Below, piece after piece: positions 1-5,616 of a stretch of DNA of 21,560 bases (position 1 is the first letter of the stretch; each line of letters starts with the position of its first letter). The notes below the pieces were generated by a model. It did no database searches and had not been told where the DNA came from. It saw only the letters and a list, made by a program, of their open reading frames with translations. The stretch spans positions 1-21,560 of the IMG/VR virus record IMGVR_UViG_3300030012_001963, one strand, 5' to 3'. The position numbers were made by a program, and so were the translations under genes. Source of the DNA: a virus.

Positions 1-2
1 GG

Positions 3-191
3 ATTGTTGAATTACTTAGTCATGGATTAAGTGAAGAAGAAACCTATCATCAAATGTGCGAAGAACTTTGGCAAATAACCATTCCAACCATCAAGCAGAA
101 GCAAGCACTAGCAGATGGCATAGCACAGATAAATCAAAGAAATGTCTTTGCTATAGGAACAATACCAACAGGAGAATACAATGACCAATAA
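3..191 (+). CDS. Small phage protein, 5'-truncated by the window edge
   Basis: An open frame enters from the left edge and reads 62 residues to a TAA at 189-191. The visible start is IVELLSHGLSEEETYHQMCE and the end is PTGEYNDQ. Its last 11 bases overlap the start of the next gene, as elsewhere in this rightward cluster, which supports it being real. The LSHGLSEEETYHQ stretch could be a helix-turn-helix-like segment of the kind found in small phage proteins, but I do not recognise a family. The true start is outside the window. Function unknown. Confidence 0.6.
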   Translation: MVELLSHGLSEEETYHQMCEELWQITIPTIKQKQALADGIAQINQRNVFAIGTIPTGEYNDQ

Positions 192-369
192 AAAACTAGA
201 AGACCAACTCAACAAACTTGAACAGTCTGTTGGCAAAGTTAAACGAAGAACCAAAGACTTTGTTGACAATGTTGAATGGGCAAACAAAAGAGTTATAGAT
301 AACCCAATATTTATAGCAAGACTTAAAGCGGAGAACGAGAGAGCAAGAAACAAAAAGGAGGAAGCATGA
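181..369 (+). CDS. Small charged helical phage protein, unknown function
   Basis: This gene encodes 62 residues rich in Lys, Glu, Asn and Arg. It starts MTNKKLEDQLNKLEQSVGKV and ends with ERARNKKEEA. The spacing of Leu and Val suggests an amphipathic helix or short coiled coil over roughly residues 5-25. The ATG is preceded by GGAG about 6 bases upstream and overlaps the previous frame by 11 bases. Its TGA overlaps the ATG of the next gene as ATGA, indicating translational coupling. No signal peptide, cysteine or enzymatic motif is seen and no family is recognised. A small accessory or host-takeover protein is only a guess. Confidence 0.7.
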   Translation: MTNKKLEDQLNKLEQSVGKVKRRTKDFVDNVEWANKRVIDNPIFIARLKAENERARNKKEEA

Positions 370-536
370 TATTCACAATTAAAACAAATAACTTAACTAA
401 AACTATTGATACAGATGATTTTATAGAAAAAGATATTGACGTAATTTTAGACAACGAGATTTATTATCTTAGAAAAGAAGAAGGAAATATGTTTGGCACA
501 ACATCAACTGTTGTAGAAGTGGAGGAGGAAGCATGA
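366..536 (+). CDS. Small acidic phage protein, unknown function
   Basis: This is a 56-residue frame, MIFTIKTNNLTKT... ending in TVVEVEEEA. The start is supported by a very strong Shine-Dalgarno AGGAGG at 356-361 and by a 4-base ATGA overlap with the gene before; the same overlap recurs at its own end with the next gene. The protein is acidic, with alternating hydrophobic residues suggesting a small beta-rich fold. No family is recognised. The 15 bases around its start are repeated exactly around the start of the next gene (523-537), so this cassette may have arisen by duplication or shuffling. Confidence 0.7.
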   Translation: MIFTIKTNNLTKTIDTDDFIEKDIDVILDNEIYYLRKEEGNMFGTTSTVVEVEEEA

Positions 537-673
537 TTATCTGGAATGAATTCACCATCACAATAAAACCATGCAAAGTTTGTGGGAGTAAAGTTGAGTA
601 TGTTAATGATGAAACTTGTGGCTGTGAAGTATGCCATGAAGCTTATATGAACATGGAGGAAGAATGGAAATAA
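533..673 (+). CDS. Zinc-ribbon mini-protein
   Basis: This 46-residue frame has a clear metal-binding pattern: C14-x2-C17, then C31-x2-C34, with an additional Cys at 29. Two CxxC knuckles separated by 13 residues are the signature of a small zinc ribbon. The start has the strong Shine-Dalgarno AGGAGG and a 4-base overlap with the upstream gene. The 3' end (MEEEWK) overlaps the following start by 10 bases and carries that gene's ribosome-binding site. Zinc ribbons of this size in phages often bind nucleic acid or a host protein such as RNA polymerase, but the target cannot be read from the sequence. Confidence 0.75.
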   Translation: MIIWNEFTITIKPCKVCGSKVEYVNDETCGCEVCHEAYMNMEEEWK

Positions 674-945
674 AACTCAATTCGTGGGATATATATGAAG
701 CTTTTCAAGATTATTTAGAAAAGAAATATTCATTAGAAATAGATATGTATGATTTAGATGATTACCCATATTTAGAATATTACAAAGTTAAATATGAATA
801 TGAAAAACACAAGAATGGCAAGATCAAAAAAGATAAAAATGGTTTACCAATTACTAAAGATCAAAAATATATAAAAAAACACGCTCCAATGCCTGATGAT
901 TGTAGCATTTCTTTTTACATTGATAATTTAGGGAGTAGCCAATGA
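664..945 (+). CDS. Phage hypothetical protein, Tyr/Lys/Asp-rich
   Basis: This gene encodes 93 residues beginning MEIKLNSWDIYEAFQDYLEK. It is strikingly rich in Tyr, Asp and Lys, with a run of aromatic and acidic residues at about 27-50, and has a basic linker KNGKIKKDKNG before the C-terminal part. The start is preceded by GGAGG within the end of the upstream gene. The TGA overlaps the next ATG. I see no catalytic motif, membrane segment or known domain. Charge and composition would fit a small soluble protein that binds another protein. Function not assigned. Confidence 0.75.
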   Translation: MEIKLNSWDIYEAFQDYLEKKYSLEIDMYDLDDYPYLEYYKVKYEYEKHKNGKIKKDKNGLPITKDQKYIKKHAPMPDDCSISFYIDNLGSSQ

Positions 946-1253
946 CTAGAACCATAGAAGAGTGCATAGACATAATAGAAAATGCTTTATTTGAAGAAGG
1001 TAGACCAGAGATATATTCAGTCCACGAGCAAGAAATAGATGATGCATGGAATCTAACAAAAGAATCTTTAAACGTCCTTGAGCAACTAACCAACAAGCTA
1101 GTTTCAGTAGGTCGAACCATGCACAAAAAAAACAATAGAGAACGAATAGGGTACAACGAAGAACCCATAGAAAGCATTAACGAGTATTGGGAACACAACG
1201 AAGATTTAATTTTAGAAAAACTTATGGATTACGTACTAGGAGAAGACAAATGA
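942..1253 (+). CDS. Phage hypothetical protein, helical, unknown function
   Basis: This gene encodes 103 residues starting MTRTIEECIDIIENALFEEG. The pattern is mostly helical and acidic, with a basic patch around MHKKNNRERIG. A GGGAG Shine-Dalgarno lies in the end of the preceding gene, and both ends use 4-base ATGA overlaps, so it is translated as part of the same polycistronic message. No conserved motif is recognised. Confidence 0.75.
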   Translation: MTRTIEECIDIIENALFEEGRPEIYSVHEQEIDDAWNLTKESLNVLEQLTNKLVSVGRTMHKKNNRERIGYNEEPIESINEYWEHNEDLILEKLMDYVLGEDK

Positions 1254-1576
1254 ATACAGATAAACAAAGACAAGACGCTTATTGGAAGAAAACCAAAGAG
1301 TTAAGCAACAGAATAGAAGAAAAGAAATATACTCCTAACATACGGAGAAAACATATGAAAGATAGAGTAAGTTTTTCGATTGAAAGAAAAGAACATGAAA
1401 CATTAGACCATATAGGAAAATTTTTAAACTTAAAAGAAAAAAGACCCGCACATAAAGCACTAATAATATTGATTAACAAATTTATTGAAGATAACCAAAA
1501 AGAGTTTACCGAATTTACAAACCTACAAAACAAGCTAAAACAACTAACAAACAAAATAAACAAAAAATACATATGA
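1250..1576 (+). CDS. Possible ribbon-helix-helix DNA-binding protein with coiled-coil tail
   Basis: I choose the ATG at 1250 (108 residues, MNTDKQRQDAYWKKTKELSN...) over an in-frame ATG at 1187. It has an AGGAG site 8-12 bases upstream and gives the same 4-base ATGA overlap as the other genes of the cluster. After a basic N-terminus, the segment DRVSFSIERKEHETLDHIG and the following helix resemble a strand-helix-helix (RHH/CopG) layout, which is tentative. The C-terminal 40 residues have regularly spaced Leu/Ile and many Lys, Asn and Gln, suggesting a coiled coil. A DNA-binding regulator is plausible but unproven. Confidence 0.65.
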   Translation: MNTDKQRQDAYWKKTKELSNRIEEKKYTPNIRRKHMKDRVSFSIERKEHETLDHIGKFLNLKEKRPAHKALIILINKFIEDNQKEFTEFTNLQNKLKQLTNKINKKYI

Positions 1577-1707
1577 ACACGGACGAACGCCTGTACATAA
1601 AAAAACGCACACTCGAACTAGAAGGCGATATAATGTCTCCACGTTCACGTAGGCGATTAATTAGACAAATACAAATACTTGAAGACAAGCAAGAACGCAC
1701 GAACTAA
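1573..1707 (+). CDS. Arginine-rich mini-protein, last gene of the rightward cluster
   Basis: This is a 44-residue frame (MNTDERLYIKKRTLELEGDI... to a TAA at 1705-1707). The start overlaps the stop of the preceding gene as ATGA, matching the cluster's spacing, although no good Shine-Dalgarno is visible. It is strongly basic, with SPRSRRRLIRQ in the middle, so nucleic-acid binding is possible. It is the last rightward gene before the convergent junction. The small size and lack of an identifiable family keep confidence moderate. Confidence 0.55.
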   Translation: MNTDERLYIKKRTLELEGDIMSPRSRRRLIRQIQILEDKQERTN

Positions 1708-1717
1708 CGAATCCCCC

Positions 1718-1767
1718 GAGTACGCTTCTTAAATCCATTGTTTACTCACTCTCCAAGAAGCGTACTC
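1718..1767. repeat. 13-bp perfect inverted repeat at a convergent gene junction
   Basis: GAGTACGCTTCTT (1718-1730) is the exact reverse complement of AAGAAGCGTACTC (1755-1767), with a 24-base loop. The left arm is in the 38-base gap after the rightward cluster; the right arm lies inside the last codons of the leftward gene at 1746-2165. Placement between convergent genes suggests a bidirectional transcription barrier or mRNA 3'-end stabiliser. Neither strand has the T-run of a classical intrinsic terminator, so this role is inferred from position only. Confidence 0.6.
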
Positions 1768-2165
1768 ACTTGTCTCAATAACAAATGCTTACGTACGCCC
1801 GATCGAGCTTTCTTCAATAATTTATGTTCCCCTTCTACTGCAATAACCAATATCTTATCCGCCACTAACTCATCTACGCACCGCCCAACTGTCTTCGGTG
1901 TCAACCCTGTCATCTTTGCATAATACCTATACGCATCATGCGAAGACCAAGTTTCCCATCTAAACCTTTCCACGACCGCATATAAAACTAACTTAGCACT
2001 CGCACTCAAATGCTTATACCCCGCACGTACTCGATACCACTTCCAGAGAACTCTCCGTAAATCATTATAACTTTTATACCGTTCACGTACGGACGTACGC
2101 ACGAGAAAGTCCGTGTCTTCGTCCTCATTAAAACTATCCTGTATCCACCAAAAATCTTCTAACAT
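1746..2165 (-). CDS. Winged-helix/HTH protein, candidate replication initiator or regulator
   Basis: This gene encodes 139 residues. The core, residues about 53-110, reads as a winged helix-turn-helix: LSASAKLVLYAVVERFRW, then a helix with AKMTGLTPKTVGRCVDELVA as the turn-recognition-helix pair, then a short wing (DKILVIAVEGEHKLL). This arrangement is typical of the helix-turn-helix domain in phage replication protein O and plasmid Rep relatives, and of DnaD-like proteins. The N-terminus is acidic and tryptophan-rich (DFWWIQDSFNEDEDTD). It is the last gene of the leftward set, with an unusually structured region directly upstream. The ATG at 2165 has no strong Shine-Dalgarno (only AGAG close by), and the frame is open further upstream without another ATG. 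The choice between initiator and repressor is inference. Confidence 0.75.
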   Translation of the reverse strand: MLEDFWWIQDSFNEDEDTDFLVRTSVRERYKSYNDLRRVLWKWYRVRAGYKHLSASAKLVLYAVVERFRWETWSSHDAYRYYAKMTGLTPKTVGRCVDELVADKILVIAVEGEHKLLKKARSGVRKHLLLRQVSTLLGE

Positions 2166-2176
2166 AACTCTATTTT

Positions 2177-2203
2177 GAGAGAAGGTTTTTTTAACCTTCT
2201 CTC
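2177..2203. repeat. Hairpin: 11-bp inverted repeat in the leader of the winged-helix gene
   Basis: GAGAGAAGGTT (2177-2187) and AACCTTCTCTC (2193-2203) are perfect inverted arms around a 5-T loop. The stem ends 11 bases before the ATG of the leftward winged-helix gene. No T-run follows on either strand, so a terminator is unlikely. Each arm contains the heptamer AACCTTC or its complement, which is also the core of the repeats at 2255-2313. It could be a protein-binding site or an RNA structure that limits access to the start codon. Confidence 0.65.
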
Positions 2204-2225
2204 TATACGTATAAGTATACGTATA
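2204..2225. repeat. Twin 10-bp palindromes TATACGTATA
   Basis: TATACGTATA occurs at 2204-2213 and again at 2216-2225, separated by AG. Each copy is its own reverse complement. They sit between the hairpin and the 22-bp repeats. Two adjacent palindromes 12 bp apart look like a dimer-binding operator, or an easily melted AT-rich element beside an origin. On the minus strand, TATACT within this stretch could serve as a -10 box for the winged-helix gene, without a convincing -35. Confidence 0.6.
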
Positions 2226-2233
2226 CGGATATA

Positions 2234-2313
2234 GTGGAAGGTTTTACTACTCTATATGGAAGAACCTTCTACTTAGTATGGAAGAACCTTCCACACTATA
2301 TGGAAGAACCTTC
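2234..2313. repeat. Iteron-like array: three 22-bp direct repeats plus one inverted half-site
   Basis: The 15-mer TATGGAAGAACCTTC occurs exactly at 2255-2269, 2277-2291 and 2299-2313, a period of exactly 22 bp or about two helical turns. Each copy contains the small inverted repeat GGAAG-AAC-CTTC(C). An inverted half-site, GTGGAAGGTT, lies at 2234-2243. The heptamer AACCTTC occurs six times in 2181-2313: four in the plus orientation and two inverted. Period and regular phasing match plasmid and phage iterons or operator arrays. The proximal copy abuts and overlaps the end of the 43-residue gene. The likely binder is the adjacent winged-helix protein (inference). Confidence 0.75.
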
Positions 2314-2427
2314 CATATCCTTCGGCTTTTTTTCCTCCTGTTTTGCCTTCTTTTTTCCGAAAATCTTGTCAAAGTTTTCGTTAAATTTATCTCTATCATA
2401 CGGTCTTGGTTTATCGCCTTTGCCCAC
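2296..2427 (-). CDS. Short conserved phage protein starting MGKGDKPRP (GTG start)
   Basis: A GTG at 2427-2425 opens a 43-residue frame beginning (V/M)GKGDKPRPYDRDKFNENF, followed by a KIFGKKK stretch and a basic/acidic tail ending MEGSSI. I recognise the pattern 'GKGDxPRPxDxxKFxxNFDxIFGK' as a short conserved phage protein of unknown function. The start is secured by a perfect AAGGAGG at 2434-2440, six bases upstream. It overlaps the end of the DUF3310 gene by 17 bases. Its last codons and TAG are embedded in the iteron-like array. A longer 73-residue frame on the same strand (2247-2468) lacks both the ribosome-binding site and the conserved sequence. Confidence 0.8.
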   Translation of the reverse strand: MGKGDKPRPYDRDKFNENFDKIFGKKKAKQEEKKPKDMEGSSI

Positions 2428-2653
2428 GTGTTACCTCCTTCAATAATATCAATCTGGTTAAATACCAATTTGCCTTTTTTAAATCGTCATTTGGTTTGCC
2501 TTTGTTTTTAAATTTATATCTATGCAAATATTTCAAGACATTCCCCTCTAAATACGCATCAAACTTATCGCCTAATTGTTGCTCTATGTAATCAATGGAT
2601 TCAATCTCGCCTTGGTTATAGTGTGGCGGTTTATTTATCTTATCTATTCCCAT
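2411..2653 (-). CDS. DUF3310 family phage protein
   Basis: This gene encodes 80 residues. The sequence PPHYNQGEIESIDYIEQQLG, followed by YLEGNVLKYLHRYKFKNK and a DDLKKANWYLTRLI helix, matches DUF3310. That is a small family common in T4-, T7- and siphovirus-type phages, usually within nucleotide-metabolism or replication regions; sometimes it is fused to such enzymes. Its biochemical role is not established. The start has AAGGAGGT at 2661-2668, about seven bases upstream, and overlaps the primase-helicase stop by 10 bases. The full length of the family domain is present. Confidence 0.9.
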   Translation of the reverse strand: MGIDKINKPPHYNQGEIESIDYIEQQLGDKFDAYLEGNVLKYLHRYKFKNKGKPNDDLKKANWYLTRLILLKEVTRGQRR

Positions 2654-4494
2654 GTAAACGACCTCCTTTCGTATAATTCTAAAAATGCTTTGCGTCTGAT
2701 TAAAGTTTTCATGTTGGTATCTACTTCGCTACTGTTAGCTTTAACTACTTGCGACCTAACCACACGGAAGCGATCATAGTCTAACCCTTCTTCCGCACAA
2801 ATAGATTTAACTCGCTCTTCTTTCTCCGGTGCTAAAATCCACGCTAGCCTGTGCCCATCGACAAGGGCTGAACTTCCTCTGATTGCCGATCTTAAATCTA
2901 AATCTGATAAATCCGCCCCTTGTAGACCGAGCTTAGACATATGATGCACACTTAAACAAACTACGTTTAACTTACTAGCAATCGAAGCTACGAACTGAGT
3001 ATACAACTGAGCTGCTTCCTGACTCGTGGTAATCGGTGCTTGTACCAACGATTGAATCGGGTCTAACACCACCATACGTAAGTTATCAAAGCTGTTAAGT
3101 TCATCTAAGAACTCGTATGCCTGATCGCTCAAACGTAGACCTTGACTATCATCTTGTAAAAAGATCAATGGCTTGGGTTTATCTGGCACGGTATACACAA
3201 ATACGTCATGGTCTGACTTAAATCTTTTACCTTCTGGGTCGATACTTGCTATTCTTCGCCAAATTTCCTGAGAATCATCTTCACAACTAACGATCAAGCA
3301 ATCGCCATGTGAGTTAATTTTTTTACCTAAAAACTCCCCAGAACCACAACCGGCTATCTCTAAGGCACTTGAGATAACTGTTCCTGACTTACCAATACCA
3401 CCGATACTAGCTAAGACTGCCGGCTTACCTAATTCTAGTAACCCTTCTATCAACCATTCTCTTGGTGGCGGGTCTTCGGTAAAAGTTTTAATACTTAGAT
3501 TGCGTAAACCTAAACCTTTGTTGAGTATGTCTAACCTAACTTGATCTAAACCTTTAGCTAGGTGTAAGTCGTTGTAGTCGCCAACTTCTGAAGGCAACCT
3601 TACTTTGATGTTAAAAAAATCGTTTTGTATGTGTTGAGCTTTCTTTGCTCCTAGTCCTGATTCGTCATTGTCTAAAGCTAGTACGATTTCGCAATCGGTT
3701 TTCTTACGTAAGTTTTTAACTACATCATAAGCAAAGTTAGCAGAAAAGCAGATGGCTACTGGAGAGTTAGTAGCCATCCTAACGGAAGCTGACGTTGCGT
3801 ATCCTTCGCAGATAACGATTTGGCTGAGTTGCTTAAGAGACGCAAAGTCAGTTCCGATTAAATGTAAATTACCTTTTATTTCGCCACCAGACACGAATCT
3901 TTTTTCGCCTTTCTTACCACGAATGTACTGCAGAGAACGAAGCTCTCCTTCTATGTTGTAAATTGGTACGATTAAAGCCCCAGAAAGCTCACGTAAGCCA
4001 TAATTTTTAATACCTTTATGGTCTAGGTATGGATGGTCAAAAATCTCCTCAGAACGCTCGTATCTAGATTGCACATCTTTGGCAACTTCGTTCTGTTTTA
4101 TACGTTTATTTTCTTCTTGTTCTAGTCTGTTCTTATCTAACAGATCACGTAACTCTTGTTGTTGTGTTACCGACAAACTTTCTGAATTGTATGAAGTCCA
4201 TTTATGTTCTTCACCTGTCCGCCAGTTACCATACAAAGCAACGTATTGTCCGTTGGCTAATTGATTACAACAATACCAACCGCTACGTTCTTGTGATCTA
4301 TCTCCTCTTGCTTGCCCGCTTGACAACACCGGCACACGAACTAAAGAACCAGTCGTGTCTAAGTAATTGACACGCAGTCCCGCTTCGTTCATTTCTTTTA
4401 TTAAATCATCAGTAGACCTTTGCTCATTGGCATGAACAAAAGATGAGATTGATTTCTTGTCAAAGTTTCTAAAAAACTCAGTCAGATCGCTCAT
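2644..4494 (-). CDS. TOPRIM primase-helicase fusion (RepA/AAA_25-type helicase)
   Basis: This 616-residue protein has two halves. The N-terminal part (about 1-330) includes WYCCNQLANGQYVALYGNW at 73-91 and a TOPRIM domain at about 174-300, with the conserved Glu at VICEGYATS (E230) and the DxD pair in ALDNDESG (D275, D277) that bind metal for primer synthesis. The C-terminal part (about 345-616) is a RecA-fold helicase of the RepA/AAA_25 kind. It has Walker A GGIGKSG at 365-371, Walker B MVVLDP ending at 479, the SVHHMSK motif near 515 and IRGSSALVDGHR near 538, suitable for the sensor and arginine finger. It should prime and unwind DNA at the phage fork. It overlaps both neighbours by 10-17 bases. 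No separate DnaB or DnaG is present. Confidence 0.9.
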   Translation of the reverse strand: MSDLTEFFRNFDKKSISSFVHANEQRSTDDLIKEMNEAGLRVNYLDTTGSLVRVPVLSSGQARGDRSQERSGWYCCNQLANGQYVALYGNWRTGEEHKWTSYNSESLSVTQQQELRDLLDKNRLEQEENKRIKQNEVAKDVQSRYERSEEIFDHPYLDHKGIKNYGLRELSGALIVPIYNIEGELRSLQYIRGKKGEKRFVSGGEIKGNLHLIGTDFASLKQLSQIVICEGYATSASVRMATNSPVAICFSANFAYDVVKNLRKKTDCEIVLALDNDESGLGAKKAQHIQNDFFNIKVRLPSEVGDYNDLHLAKGLDQVRLDILNKGLGLRNLSIKTFTEDPPPREWLIEGLLELGKPAVLASIGGIGKSGTVISSALEIAGCGSGEFLGKKINSHGDCLIVSCEDDSQEIWRRIASIDPEGKRFKSDHDVFVYTVPDKPKPLIFLQDDSQGLRLSDQAYEFLDELNSFDNLRMVVLDPIQSLVQAPITTSQEAAQLYTQFVASIASKLNVVCLSVHHMSKLGLQGADLSDLDLRSAIRGSSALVDGHRLAWILAPEKEERVKSICAEEGLDYDRFRVVRSQVVKANSSEVDTNMKTLIRRKAFLELYERRSFTWE

Positions 4495-4882
4495 TAATTA
4501 TCTTCGTTATCTTATCTAAATTACCAGTTTTAGCCTGCTCGTTAGCATAATCTAAAAAATTTAAAATTACCTCAGCAAATAATTTTTCCCTATCTTTTTG
4601 TGTCCATTCATGCAACACAAAAGAATCGTTATCTTTACTCAGAGTGACGTAAGTATCCTTTGATTGTTTGACAGCATACTTAACGCCCTCTTCGTTTGCA
4701 TAAGCTACTCTTGGTAGCCTTTCTCCTTTCAAAATTTTATCACTATGTTCCATAGAACAAGCCCCGTATACACTTCCTCCGACAGCAACAAACAAACCCT
4801 GTATTGGTGCTCTACAGTAAGCACATAAAGATTGTCTGTTGTGTCTTAAAAAATAATCTAGCCTAAAAAGGGATTTCGTCAT
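4478..4882 (-). CDS. Zinc-finger-containing phage protein, unknown function
   Basis: This gene encodes 134 residues from ATG 4882 (MTKSLFRLDYFLRHN...). An upstream TTG at 4888 is an alternative, but the ATG has GGA at a fitting distance and is the simpler choice. The N-terminal third has a likely zinc site: C20-x2-C23, then C42-x3-H46 (SLCAYCRAP ... YGACSMEH). The C-terminal half is helical and charged. It overlaps the SSB gene by 20 bases and the primase-helicase start by 17 bases, so it is translationally coupled between two replication proteins. A DNA-binding or replication-accessory role is inferred from position and the zinc site only. Confidence 0.75.
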   Translation of the reverse strand: MTKSLFRLDYFLRHNRQSLCAYCRAPIQGLFVAVGGSVYGACSMEHSDKILKGERLPRVAYANEEGVKYAVKQSKDTYVTLSKDNDSFVLHEWTQKDREKLFAEVILNFLDYANEQAKTGNLDKITKIINERSD

Positions 4883-5405
4883 CAACAATTCCAGTTGACT
4901 CTTCCTTTACAGGAGTTGACTCTTCCTTTTCTACGACCGCTTGTTTTACTTCACCTGTACCGTTGGTTGCTTTTTCAAAAGTTTTAAAATCTTTATCAAC
5001 AATATTAAAGTAAGAACCATCGTGTTCTATCTCAGCACTTACTTGTTTACCAACTAGATAATCAGTTTGCATAGAATCAAAAAAACTTTTTCTATCTAAA
5101 CCCGCAGCTTCAAATAGCGTACTCATCTTTTTGATGTTGACCGAAGCCCAAGCTTGTGAACCTGCTTGATTCTCAGAACCAATCACGTATTCAAACTTAG
5201 TCTTCATATTGGTGTCACCAATCTTGAACTTAAATACTTGTTTAGTTAGATAGCTTCCATACTTTTCTTGATTATTATTTATTGATTGCTCAACTATACT
5301 TTCTTCAACGCACGTAAGATTGTGCATCCCCTCTTCGATATTTTCATTAGCCGGCATGTTGTCGGTTAAATCTAAATCGCCTGTAAATTGTTTTAAGTCG
5401 CTCAT
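4863..5405 (-). CDS. ssb: DUF669-type single-stranded DNA-binding protein
   Basis: This gene encodes 180 residues. The central region (about 25-150) has the beta-rich pattern of DUF669 proteins, which act as phage single-strand DNA-binding proteins and are often encoded beside Sak4-type ATPases. After a disordered Glu/Lys/Thr linker (about 150-172) the protein ends in DDEIPF, the acidic-Pro-Phe tip that bacterial SSBs use to recruit partner enzymes. The ATG at 5405 has AGGAAA about seven bases upstream. It would coat ssDNA for the primase-helicase and for recombination. The family assignment is from pattern recognition; the C-terminal tip is directly visible. Confidence 0.85.
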   Translation of the reverse strand: MSDLKQFTGDLDLTDNMPANENIEEGMHNLTCVEESIVEQSINNNQEKYGSYLTKQVFKFKIGDTNMKTKFEYVIGSENQAGSQAWASVNIKKMSTLFEAAGLDRKSFFDSMQTDYLVGKQVSAEIEHDGSYFNIVDKDFKTFEKATNGTGEVKQAVVEKEESTPVKEESTGIVDDEIPF

Positions 5406-5414
5406 AATATTTTC

Positions 5415-5606
5415 CTATTGCATTTTGTAGCGTGAATAACTAGGTTGTAAGTCTTCTTTAACTTCTTTCAATGCGATAAGAAACGCATGAAAACTATACT
5501 CCCCACCAATCGGAAGGTTGATTACAAATTCATTGTTATCTAATAACTTTTTGTAGTATTTGTAATCAGCTTCCATTTTTTTTAAAGCTTGTTCTACCTC
5601 TTCCAT
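5415..5606 (-). CDS. Small phage protein between recombinase and SSB
   Basis: This gene encodes 63 residues from ATG 5606 (MEEVEQALKKMEADYKYYKK... to YSRYKMQ). A longer reading from a TTG at 5660 would add 18 residues and overlap the upstream ATPase gene by 44 bases; the ATG instead starts 10 bases after that gene's TAG, so I prefer it. The first 25 residues form a heptad-like amphipathic helix and the rest is a short mixed domain. It is nine bases from the SSB gene and certainly co-transcribed. No family is recognised. Confidence 0.65.
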   Translation of the reverse strand: MEEVEQALKKMEADYKYYKKLLDNNEFVINLPIGGEYSFHAFLIALKEVKEDLQPSYSRYKMQ

Positions 5607-5616
5607 GTTAGCCGTT

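Noticed and set aside
1187-1249. Longer start for the 1250-1576 gene
   Set aside because: It would overlap the upstream gene by 67 bases and lacks a ribosome-binding site; ATG 1250 fits the cluster's ATGA pattern.
2247-2468. Minus-strand frame of 73 residues over the same region as the GTG-started gene
   Set aside because: It lacks a ribosome-binding site at its start, and the alternative frame has AAGGAGG plus the conserved GKGDKPRP sequence.
2234-2591. Plus-strand frames across the repeat array and the ends of the DUF3310 and 43-residue genes
   Set aside because: They are antisense to well-supported genes, have no ribosome-binding sites, and encode low-complexity hydrophobic sequence partly made by the repeats.
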